Below, piece by piece: positions 1 through 6,861 of a DNA stretch of 64,000 bases (its first letter is position 1; every line of letters begins with the position of its first letter). Below the pieces are notes generated by a model that saw only the letters and a list, made by a program, of their open reading frames with translations, was not told the origin of the DNA and made no database searches. Location: contig NZ_VZPV01000001.1 in the NCBI RefSeq assembly GCF_008801405.1, positions 2,046,001 to 2,110,000 of the forward strand, in the 5' to 3' direction. The stretch comes from Ralstonia insidiosa. Its GTDB lineage: Bacteria > Pseudomonadota > Gammaproteobacteria > Burkholderiales > Burkholderiaceae. The position numbers were made by a program, and so were the translations under genes.

Positions 1-230
1 CGCGCCGGGTCGGAATACAGCAGCGCCGCCCGCGTGAGCTTGACCACGCTGACCACCTGCATGGCGATCTGCTGCGCGCGTGGTTCACGCTCGAAAATGC
101 GGAAGCTCTGGAACCAGACGCCCAGCGAGATGGCAATGAGCAGAGCGATCAGCATGAAGGTTCGCCAGAACAGCGAACCAAACACACTGATCAACAGATG
201 CCGCAGCGCGGCCGGACGCGGAATGCGCAA
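1..230 (-). CDS. Sensor histidine kinase, EnvZ-type (N-terminal part, cut by window edge)
   Basis: Read on the minus strand, this gives a basic N-terminus, a hydrophobic segment (LIALLIAISLGVWF) and then a periplasmic-looking stretch that begins FRIFEREPRAQQ. This is the start of an EnvZ-family inner-membrane sensor kinase. Only about 76 residues are inside the window, so the sensor, dimerisation and ATPase domains cannot be checked. It begins 34 bases after the stop of the OmpR-type regulator and on the same strand, so the two probably form one transcript, regulator first. The frame has a stop at about 246. The first usable start is TTG at 230, and an ATG at 155 would remove the segment before the membrane helix. 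The start is therefore uncertain; the family call rests on the hydrophobic N-terminus plus the neighbour. Confidence 0.75.
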   Translation of the reverse strand, partial: MRIPRPAALRHLLISVFGSLFWRTFMLIALLIAISLGVWFQSFRIFEREPRAQQIAMQVVSVVKLTRAALLYSDPA

Positions 231-264
231 GTCGGTTGCGGAAGAGAGGGGTTACTTGGCGCCC

Positions 265-987
265 TTACTTGGCACCATCAGGAATGAACACGTAGCCCAG
301 GCCCCAGACCGTCTGGATGAAGCGCGGGTTGCTGGCGTCAGGCTCGATCAGCTTGCGTAGGCGCGAGATCTGCACGTCCAGGCTGCGGTCGAAGACTTCG
401 TATTCACGGCCGCGCGCCATTTCCATGAGCTTTTCGCGCGATAGGGGTTGGCGCGGATGGCGCGCAAACACCTTGAGCACGGAGAATTCGCCCGTCGTGA
501 GCGTGATCTCTTCGTCGTTCTTCTTGAGCGTGCGCGTGGCCAGGTTCAGCACGAAATCGCCAAAGGCGAAGGTTTCGGGCGTTTCCGACGGCGCACCCGG
601 AATCTCGGCGGGCCCACGGCGGCGCAGTACGGCGTGAATGCGTGCAATCAGTTCGCGCGGGTTGAAGGGCTTGGGCAGATAATCGTCGGCGCCCATTTCG
701 AGGCCGACAATGCGATCCACGTCTTCGCCCTTGGCGGTGAGCATGATGATGGGCGTCTGATCGTTTGCGCCGCGCAGGCGACGGCAGATCGACAGGCCAT
801 CTTCGCCCGGCATCATGAGGTCGAGCACGAGCAGGTCGAAGCGCTCACGCAGCCAGAGTTTGTTCATCGCGGTGGCGTTTTCCGCCACCAGCACGGTGAA
901 GCCCTGCTCCCCGAGGTAGCGGCGCAGCAGATCGCGCAGGCGGGGATCGTCGTCGACGACGAGAATCTTTTGACCAGAATTTTCCAT
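265..987 (-). CDS. ompR: Two-component response regulator, OmpR family
   Basis: A DNA-binding response regulator of 240 residues, the normal OmpR length. The receiver domain covers roughly residues 7-120. It has the acidic pair in ILVVDDDP (D12-D14), the phospho-acceptor aspartate in LLVLDLMMPGEDG (about D56), a conserved threonine in IMLTAKG and the lysine in LPKPFNPREL. A winged-helix output domain follows (about 140-235) and ends in the typical RFIQTVWGLGYVF. The frame is open a further 36 codons upstream, but the ATG at 987 places the receiver domain at the usual distance from the N-terminus. The gene is followed by an EnvZ-type kinase, its expected partner, which would phosphorylate it in response to envelope or osmotic conditions. 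Confidence 0.93.
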   Translation of the reverse strand: MENSGQKILVVDDDPRLRDLLRRYLGEQGFTVLVAENATAMNKLWLRERFDLLVLDLMMPGEDGLSICRRLRGANDQTPIIMLTAKGEDVDRIVGLEMGADDYLPKPFNPRELIARIHAVLRRRGPAEIPGAPSETPETFAFGDFVLNLATRTLKKNDEEITLTTGEFSVLKVFARHPRQPLSREKLMEMARGREYEVFDRSLDVQISRLRKLIEPDASNPRFIQTVWGLGYVFIPDGAK

Positions 988-1167
988 GGCGCTAATGGTA
1001 ACGACAAAAACAGAGGCTCGTGGCGCGGCAGAACCCCAATTGAAACAGACGGTTACATTATTTACCGGGCCACACGAACAGTCTGTAGGAGGCACGGCTA
1101 CACTGCCTTGGCGGTTCCTCAGTTGGGGTCAAATCGTGTTGACCCCCATAAAGGGGACTGGCGTGCA

Positions 1168-1638
1168 ATGCGGTTGCCTGATATCGATTGTCGCGCAATG
1201 ATGCATGGCGCATCGGTTTCCAGCAACATGGACGTGGCTTCTCTCTCTCTCTTGACGGATCGATCAGCAAGTTTCCTGCAGCGCTTGGCGCTGACGGCGT
1301 GTGCTGCCGCCCTCTGCCTGGCGTATCTGCCGGCACAGGCGCGCGGGCCGCACAATGCGCCCCCCAGTGGATTTGGTGGCGGAAACGGGTTCGGTCGATT
1401 CAACGGCGGCAACTTTTTCGAGGCCGCCGCGCCGCACAAGGGCGGGAACCAAGGTGGGGCGCGCGGTAACGAGGCGGATGAACGCCGTCGCCGTGCCGCC
1501 GCCATGGAAAACCGCCGAGCCGAGAACGAAGGCCGGTCGTCGCCACCCCCGCAGCGCAAGCTGTCCCCCGAGGAACGCAAGCAGTTGCGTCAGAACATCT
1601 ATGACGTCACGCGGGACATCTATCACCGTGGCGGCTAG
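1168..1638 (+). CDS. Small exported protein, Gly/Asn-rich then Arg/Glu-rich, unknown function
   Basis: I do not recognise this protein. A hydrophobic stretch (LALTACAAALCLAYLP) followed by AQARG looks like a Sec signal peptide cleaved after AQA. The mature part starts Gly/Asn/Phe-rich (GFGGGNGFGRFNGGNFF) and continues with a strongly charged, Arg/Glu-rich, probably helical tail that ends in RKLSPEERKQLRQNIYDVTR. The tail recalls small periplasmic proteins with a helical C-terminus, but no family can be named. Starts are possible at 1168 (AGGGG 11 bases upstream), 1198 and 1228. The ATG at 1228 gives the most normal signal peptide, the one at 1168 the best ribosome site. It lies divergent from ompR. 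Confidence 0.6.
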   Translation: MRLPDIDCRAMMHGASVSSNMDVASLSLLTDRSASFLQRLALTACAAALCLAYLPAQARGPHNAPPSGFGGGNGFGRFNGGNFFEAAAPHKGGNQGGARGNEADERRRRAAAMENRRAENEGRSSPPPQRKLSPEERKQLRQNIYDVTRDIYHRGG

Positions 1639-1718
1639 ATAGGAGCTGGGAAACGGCGCGCAGTCGCTGCCCCGGCAAAAGCAGCAAAGGGGCAGTAGGG
1701 TCGACTCGGGGGACCGAC

Positions 1719-3335
1719 ATGCGAGTACGTAGCACGATTTTCTTGGCGCTGGCAGCCGCTGGCGTTCTTTCACTTCCACCCGCGCAGGCGGCGACGCAGG
1801 ACAAGCCGCATCGCCACAGCACGCATGCCAAGGCACCCGTTGCCGACGAGCAGCGGCTGGACCGCGAAGACGCGCGCTATTTCCTCACCCGTATCGGTTT
1901 TTCGCCGTCTGAGAGCGAACTGGATACGTACGCCGGATTGACGCACCGCGAGGCCATCGACCGCGTGCTGGCGCAGACGGGCACGGTTGCCACTACGCCG
2001 CCGCCGGCGTGGGTCGACGAACCGATCATCCCCTACAACAAGCTGCCCGACGAAGACGCCCGCAAGGCCGCGCGCCAGAAGAACGCTGCGCACGAGCTGG
2101 AACTGCGTGCCTGGTGGATGGGCGAGATGATCAAGACGCCGTCGCCGCTGACCGAGCGCATGACGCTGTTCTGGCACAACCACTTCGTGTCCAGTACGCA
2201 GAAGGTGCCGTTTGCGCAGTTGATGTACCGGCAGAACGTGCTGCTGCGCCAGGACGCGGTCGGCAACTTTGGCACGATGCTGCACGCCATCGGCAAAGAC
2301 CCGGCAATGCTGATCTACCTGGATGGCGCCGATAGCCGCAAGGGCAAGCCCAACGAGAATTTCGCGCGCGAGGTGATGGAGCTCTTCACGCTAGGCGAGG
2401 GGCACTACACCGAGCAGGACATCAAGGAAGCCGCGCGCGCCTACACGGGCTGGAGCATCGACCGCGACCACGACTTTGCCTACATCTGGCGCCCGCAAGT
2501 CCACGACACGGGCACCAAGACGGTATTCGGCCAAAGCGGCGATTACGACGGTGACCAGATGCTCGACATCCTGCTGTCCCGTCCGGAGATGGCCACCTTC
2601 ATTGCGACCAAGCTGTGGCGCGAGTTCGTTTCACCTGACCCGGACGCGGCGCAAGTGCAGCGGGTGGCCGATGCGTTCCGCTCAAGCGGCTACGACATCA
2701 AGGTTGCCCTGCGCGAGCTGTTCATGACGCCGGCCTTCTGGGCACCGCAGACACGTGCAACGCTGGTGAAGTCGCCGGTGGAGATGATTGTCGGCACGCT
2801 GAAGGAATTCAACGTGCAGTACTCCGACCCGACGCCGTTCGCGATCAAGTCTGCCCAGCTTGGGCAGAACCTGATGGCACCGCCCAACGTGAAGGGCTGG
2901 CCGGGCGGCGATGCGTGGATCAACTCGACCACGCTGCTGGGGCGCAAGCAGTTTCTCGATCAGTTGTTCCGTTCGACCGAGATGAAGGCGCCGGCACAGC
3001 AGGCCCAGCAGCAGAAGCCCGGCGTGATGGTGGCGGCCATGCGTGCAGACCTGAAGGAAGGCGGCGCCGTGCAGGGCTTGGGGCAGGCGCTCAAGGGCAT
3101 GGGCCAAGAGGGCCGCTTCAAGCTGGCCCAGTCGCAGACGATGGTGTCGTTCAACTCGGCCAAGTGGCTGGCGCAGTTCGGGGCGGATGGGGATGATCCG
3201 CCGCAGCTTGGGCCGCGCATTTCGATCCAGCGCGCTGTGCTGCCGATCGAGCCAACCGCACCCATCCCCGTCAAGCTGGCTGGTACCGCGTACCTGCGCA
3301 CGCTGATGATGGACCCCGCCTACCAATTGAAGTAA
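1719..3335 (+). CDS. DUF1800 family exported protein
   Basis: A 538-residue protein of the DUF1800 family (PF08811), whose biochemical role is unknown. Residues 1-24 form a clear Sec signal peptide ending PPAQA. Family features that can be read include the N-terminal ARYFLTRIGFSPSE segment, the WHNHF motif around residue 150 (LFWHNHFVSSTQK), NENFAREVMELFTLG near 210, AYTGW near 240 and NVKGWPGG near 395. A GGGGGA-like ribosome site precedes the ATG. The DUF1501 gene starts 25 bases after the stop, the usual partner and order for this family. The pair probably acts together in the periplasm or at the outer surface; a hydrolase-type role has been suggested for DUF1501, but none is shown here. 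Confidence 0.88.
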   Translation: MRVRSTIFLALAAAGVLSLPPAQAATQDKPHRHSTHAKAPVADEQRLDREDARYFLTRIGFSPSESELDTYAGLTHREAIDRVLAQTGTVATTPPPAWVDEPIIPYNKLPDEDARKAARQKNAAHELELRAWWMGEMIKTPSPLTERMTLFWHNHFVSSTQKVPFAQLMYRQNVLLRQDAVGNFGTMLHAIGKDPAMLIYLDGADSRKGKPNENFAREVMELFTLGEGHYTEQDIKEAARAYTGWSIDRDHDFAYIWRPQVHDTGTKTVFGQSGDYDGDQMLDILLSRPEMATFIATKLWREFVSPDPDAAQVQRVADAFRSSGYDIKVALRELFMTPAFWAPQTRATLVKSPVEMIVGTLKEFNVQYSDPTPFAIKSAQLGQNLMAPPNVKGWPGGDAWINSTTLLGRKQFLDQLFRSTEMKAPAQQAQQQKPGVMVAAMRADLKEGGAVQGLGQALKGMGQEGRFKLAQSQTMVSFNSAKWLAQFGADGDDPPQLGPRISIQRAVLPIEPTAPIPVKLAGTAYLRTLMMDPAYQLK

Positions 3336-3360
3336 CGCCATCTCTGCAGGAGCACACATC

Positions 3361-4563
3361 ATGGAACGTCGCGATTTTCTGAAGGCGGGCGCCATGCTTG
3401 GCCTTGGTGGCGCTGCATCCGGTCTCCCGGGTGTGGTCTTTGCTCAAGGGCAACGGGATCAAGGCGGGCGCAAGGGCTACGGCAATCTGCTGATTCTCAT
3501 TGAGCTCAAGGGCGGCAACGACGGCTTGAACACCGTCGTGCCGTACACCAGCGCGCAGTACTACGCGCTGCGCCCGCGCATTGCCATCAAGCGTGAGCAG
3601 GTGCTGCAACTCGATGACCGCTACGGCCTGCACCCGTCTCTGCAGGGGATGATGCCGCTGTGGCAGGCGGGCGAGCTGTCGGTGGTGCAGGGGCTGTCGT
3701 ATCCGCAGCCGAATCTCTCGCACTTCCGCTCGATCGAGATCTGGGATACGGCGTCGCGCTCGGATCAATACCTGCGAGAAGGCTGGTTGACGCGCGCGTT
3801 TGCCGCGCGGCCGGTGCCGGCTTCGTTCGGTGCGGACGGTGTGATCATTGGCACTGCGGATCTTGGCCCGCTCGATGGCGGCTCCCGGGCGGTGGCGCTG
3901 GCCAATCCGGACGCGTTCCTCAACGACGCGAAGCTGGCGATGCCGTCTCACGCCATAGGCAATGCCACGCTTGAGCACGTGCTGAAAGTCGAGGCGGATA
4001 TCGTCAAAGCGGCCGACGGGCTGCGGCCGAAGGCGGGCAAGTTTGCGTTCCAGACGCACTTTCCGGATGGCGGCTTCGGCAACTCGATCAAGGCGGCGAT
4101 GCAGGTGGTGGCCGCTCCCGGACATGGCGGGGCCGATGTGGCCGTGGTGTGCCTGTCGCTGGGCAGCTTTGATACGCATACCAACCAGCAGGGCACGCAG
4201 GCGAACCTGCTGAAACAGTTGGGCGATGGCATTGCCTCGCTCAAGAGCGCGCTCACGGAATTGGGGCGCTGGAACGACACGCTGATCGTGACGTATTCCG
4301 AGTTTGGTCGCCGCCCGCGTGAGAACCTGAACAATGGCACGGACCATGGCACCGCCGCTGCGCATTTCGTGGCAGGCGGTCGTGTGAAGGGTGGACTGGC
4401 CGGGCAGGGGCCGATGCTGGAACGCTTGGATGGCGGCGGCAATCTCGATCCATCGGTCGATTTCCGCTCGCTTTACGCGACGGTGCTGGAGCGCTGGTGG
4501 GGAATGGATTCCCAGTCCGTGCTCGCCGGGCGGTTCGCCCCGCTCGACCTCATCAAGGCCTGA
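3361..4563 (+). CDS. DUF1501 family protein with twin-arginine-like signal
   Basis: A 400-residue DUF1501 protein (PF07394). The N-terminus MERRDFLKAGAMLGLGG has the twin-arginine pattern R-R-D-F-L-K followed by a weakly hydrophobic stretch and FAQ, which suggests export in folded form by the Tat system. Family motifs include LILIELKGGNDGLNT near residue 45, NLSHFRSIEIWDTA near 120, SLGSFDTHTNQ near 275, VTYSEFGRRPREN near 315 and GTDHGTAAAHFVAGG near 330. DUF1501 is related in fold to the alkaline-phosphatase/sulfatase group; the substrate is unknown. An AGGAG site 9 bases before the ATG supports the start. It forms an operon with the upstream DUF1800 gene. Its stop codon is immediately adjacent to the stop of the convergent gene, with no intergenic terminator. 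Confidence 0.9.
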   Translation: MERRDFLKAGAMLGLGGAASGLPGVVFAQGQRDQGGRKGYGNLLILIELKGGNDGLNTVVPYTSAQYYALRPRIAIKREQVLQLDDRYGLHPSLQGMMPLWQAGELSVVQGLSYPQPNLSHFRSIEIWDTASRSDQYLREGWLTRAFAARPVPASFGADGVIIGTADLGPLDGGSRAVALANPDAFLNDAKLAMPSHAIGNATLEHVLKVEADIVKAADGLRPKAGKFAFQTHFPDGGFGNSIKAAMQVVAAPGHGGADVAVVCLSLGSFDTHTNQQGTQANLLKQLGDGIASLKSALTELGRWNDTLIVTYSEFGRRPRENLNNGTDHGTAAAHFVAGGRVKGGLAGQGPMLERLDGGGNLDPSVDFRSLYATVLERWWGMDSQSVLAGRFAPLDLIKA

Positions 4564-5397
4564 TCAGCCGCGGATTTGTGTCTTCCAGGCCAGCCATAGC
4601 TTGCGCAGCGGCGTGAGGTCGGTGCGCTGCGTGAGCACCTGGAAGCCGTCCGCCTCCACCTCATCGAGCAGGCGCATGGCCAGCACGCCGCGGATCAGCG
4701 CTGAGCGCTGGGCGCGGCGGTCTTCAGCGGGCAATGCGGCCAGGGCTTCCTTGTAGGTCGTGCGGGCACGCTCGGCCTGGAACGCCATCAGCGGTTTGAA
4801 GCCTTCTGCATAGCGGCGGTTGAACAGGTCGGCCGCGGGTACGTTGAAGCGCTGCAGTTCGTCCACGGGAACGTAGACGCGGTTGTGGCGCACGTCTTCC
4901 CCCAGGTTGCGAATGAAGTGGACCAATTGCTCGGCCAGCGACAGCAGCCGTGCGAATTCCAGCGTGCGCGCATGCGTATGGCCGGCGATGCGTGCAGCCA
5001 GTCGGCCCGCCACACCGGCTACCTGATCGCCGTGGCGACGCAGGTTGGGCCAGTCCAGGTAGCGGTTCTGCATGGCGTCGGCCTCAACGCCTGCCAGCAG
5101 TTCGCCCAGGTGCACTGCGCCAATGTCATAGGCTGACAGGTGCGGTTGCAGCGCCTTGGTGGCGGGGTGCTCCGGGCGTCCTTCGAATAGTCGGGCCAGC
5201 TCCAGGCGCCACCATTGCAGCTTCGTTTGCACGACGGCCGGGTCGGTCGCATCACGCACGGCATCTTCCAGTTCACGGCGCACGGCTTCCAGCGCGATGG
5301 TCGCGCGGCGGCGCTCGGGCGTCAGAAACAATACGCTGTAGTACAGATCGCTGCCGGGCGGGGCGGCCTTGTCGGCGCAGTAGTCGTCGGGGGTCAC
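4564..5397 (-). CDS. Squalene/phytoene synthase family protein
   Basis: A 277-residue member of the trans-isoprenyl-diphosphate head-to-head condensing family (PF00494). The N-terminal DLYYSVLFLTPERRRA matches the family opening, and the second aspartate-rich region appears as NLGEDVRHNRVYVP near residue 170. The first motif, normally a DDxxD-type cluster, reads RRELEDAVRD here, so the second aspartate of the metal-binding set is not obvious. It may be a prenyl synthase of the HpnD/HpnC type, or a non-catalytic relative such as those linked to respiratory complex I assembly. No hopanoid or carotenoid genes are in the window. The start is a GTG. The gene converges with the DUF1501 gene with zero spacing. 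Confidence 0.8.
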   Translation of the reverse strand: MTPDDYCADKAAPPGSDLYYSVLFLTPERRRATIALEAVRRELEDAVRDATDPAVVQTKLQWWRLELARLFEGRPEHPATKALQPHLSAYDIGAVHLGELLAGVEADAMQNRYLDWPNLRRHGDQVAGVAGRLAARIAGHTHARTLEFARLLSLAEQLVHFIRNLGEDVRHNRVYVPVDELQRFNVPAADLFNRRYAEGFKPLMAFQAERARTTYKEALAALPAEDRRAQRSALIRGVLAMRLLDEVEADGFQVLTQRTDLTPLRKLWLAWKTQIRG

Positions 5398-5531
5398 GGA
5401 AGAGGCCGTCGCGGTGGACGTGATGTCGGAAGATAAGCTGGGCGGCCATTCTACATGGCGCTGCAGTGCAGCATGCGAGAGGCCGCTGCCAAGCGGTCAG
5501 CAATAAAAGTCAATCAGACCACGCCGTGTCG

Positions 5532-5560
5532 TTGACCCTGCGCATTGCCGTGGGTATATT
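5532..5560 (+). promoter_or_regulatory. Sigma-70 type promoter of the RND efflux operon
   Basis: TTGACC at 5532-5537 and TATATT at 5555-5560 are separated by exactly 17 bases, a near-consensus housekeeping promoter. Transcription should start around 5566-5568, inside the palindrome that follows, and the first start codon is at 5594. The boxes were read directly; activity is inferred. Confidence 0.75.
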
Positions 5561-5574
5561 ACTGACCGGTCAGT
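5561..5574. promoter_or_regulatory. 14-bp perfect palindromic operator on the RND promoter
   Basis: ACTGACCGGTCAGT is a perfect 14-base palindrome directly abutting the -10 box. Its position over the expected transcription start is that of a repressor operator. The GACCGGTC core and the context (RND adaptor and pump genes) resemble sites of TetR/AcrR-type repressors, but no such regulator is encoded nearby, so the repressor would have to come from elsewhere. Confidence 0.7.
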
Positions 5575-5593
5575 TATTTACTGAGAGCGTGTC

Positions 5594-6823
5594 ATGCCCG
5601 CCGTGCCTGCGATGTATCCGTCGTACCCGCATTCCGACTCCACCGGTTCCTCCGACACGCTTGCGCTGTCGCGAGGGCGCTCTTGGTCTCTGGCCATATC
5701 AACGGTTTTGCTGACTGGCGCAGTGCTGTTGGCTGGCTGCAGCAAAGAACAGCCCAAGGCGCCAGAAGTCCGCCCCGTACGCACCCTGACGGTCACCAGC
5801 GAGCAGGGCGCCGGCACCGCAGAATTCTCCGGCGATGTGCGCCCGCGCATTGAATCGCGCCTGGGCTTCCGCGTGCCGGGCAAGATCGTCGCGCGGCTGG
5901 TCGACGTGGGGGCCACGGTCAAGAAAGGGCAAGTGCTGGCTCGCCTGGACCCTGCCGATCTGGCGTTGGCACAGCAGTCCGCCCAGGCCCAGTTGTCGGC
6001 TGCCAAGACTGACCGCGATCTGGCTGCGGCCGATCTCAAACGTTTTTCTGAACTCTTTGCCAAGGGCTTCATCAGCGCGGCTGAGCAGCAACGGCATCAA
6101 GCCAACTACGACGGCGCGCAGGCTCGCTACGAGCAGGCGGCTGCCGGCTATCGCAATCAGTCCAACCAAGCCGCCTATGCCACGCTCGAAGCCGATGCAG
6201 ATGGTGTAGTGACGGGCGTCGACGCCGAGGTCGGGCAGGTGGTATCTGCCGGCCAGCCGGTCGTGCGCGTGGCGCAGACGGCCGAGAAAGAGGTTGTGGT
6301 CGGCATTCCCGAAGACCAGGTGGACACACTGCGCAAATCGCCCGACGTGAGCGTCAAGCTGTGGGCAGACCAGTCGCGCAGCATTCCGGGCAAGGTGCGC
6401 GAGATTGCGCCAGCGGCCGACCCGCTCACGCGTACGTACACCGTGAAGATTTCGGTGCCCAACCCGCCGCCCGAACTGAAGCTGGGCATGACGGCAGTGG
6501 CCAGGTTCGTGCGCCCTGCAGTTGGCACATCGGGTGGTGCGGACAGCGGCGGCATGGGAGTGCGCGTGCCGATCAGCGCGCTGCTGCAGGAGCAGGGCAA
6601 GAACGTGGTGTGGCTGTATGACGCCGCATCGCAAACGGTCAAGCCCGTGCCGGTGACGGTGGGTGAGCCGCGCGACAACGTACTGCTCGTCACCAGCGGC
6701 CTGACACCCGGCCAGACCATCGTGACCGCCGGCGTGCACCTGCTCAAGCCTGGCCAGAAGGTGATGCCGATGGCCCCGGCGGATCAGCCGTCGGCCCAGT
6801 CCGCCATCACGCCGCGCCGCTAA
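5594..6823 (+). CDS. RND efflux periplasmic adaptor (membrane fusion) lipoprotein
   Basis: A 409-residue HlyD/AcrA-type adaptor that links an RND pump to an outer-membrane channel. A hydrophobic signal ends in the lipobox LLAGC (Cys49), so the mature protein should be lipid-anchored. The first barrel/lipoyl half begins ESRLGFRVPGKIVARLVDVG, which leads into a long coiled-coil hairpin (about residues 130-200). The second lipoyl half is TLEADADGVVTGVDAEVGQVV. The beta-barrel and membrane-proximal domains follow, up to about 385. The ATG at 5594 has GAGAG 6 bases upstream and lies about 27 bases after the predicted transcription start, which supports it despite the rather long region before the hydrophobic core. 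The pump gene begins 38 bases after the stop. Confidence 0.92.
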   Translation: MPAVPAMYPSYPHSDSTGSSDTLALSRGRSWSLAISTVLLTGAVLLAGCSKEQPKAPEVRPVRTLTVTSEQGAGTAEFSGDVRPRIESRLGFRVPGKIVARLVDVGATVKKGQVLARLDPADLALAQQSAQAQLSAAKTDRDLAAADLKRFSELFAKGFISAAEQQRHQANYDGAQARYEQAAAGYRNQSNQAAYATLEADADGVVTGVDAEVGQVVSAGQPVVRVAQTAEKEVVVGIPEDQVDTLRKSPDVSVKLWADQSRSIPGKVREIAPAADPLTRTYTVKISVPNPPPELKLGMTAVARFVRPAVGTSGGADSGGMGVRVPISALLQEQGKNVVWLYDAASQTVKPVPVTVGEPRDNVLLVTSGLTPGQTIVTAGVHLLKPGQKVMPMAPADQPSAQSAITPRR

Positions 6824-6861
6824 GCCGCGCTTCCAGCCCAAACACGCCTACCTTCGCGCGC

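Noticed and set aside
448..1167. Upstream part of the long plus-strand frame that ends at 1638
   Set aside because: It is antisense to ompR. Only the part after about 1168 has a ribosome site, a signal peptide and no opposing gene.
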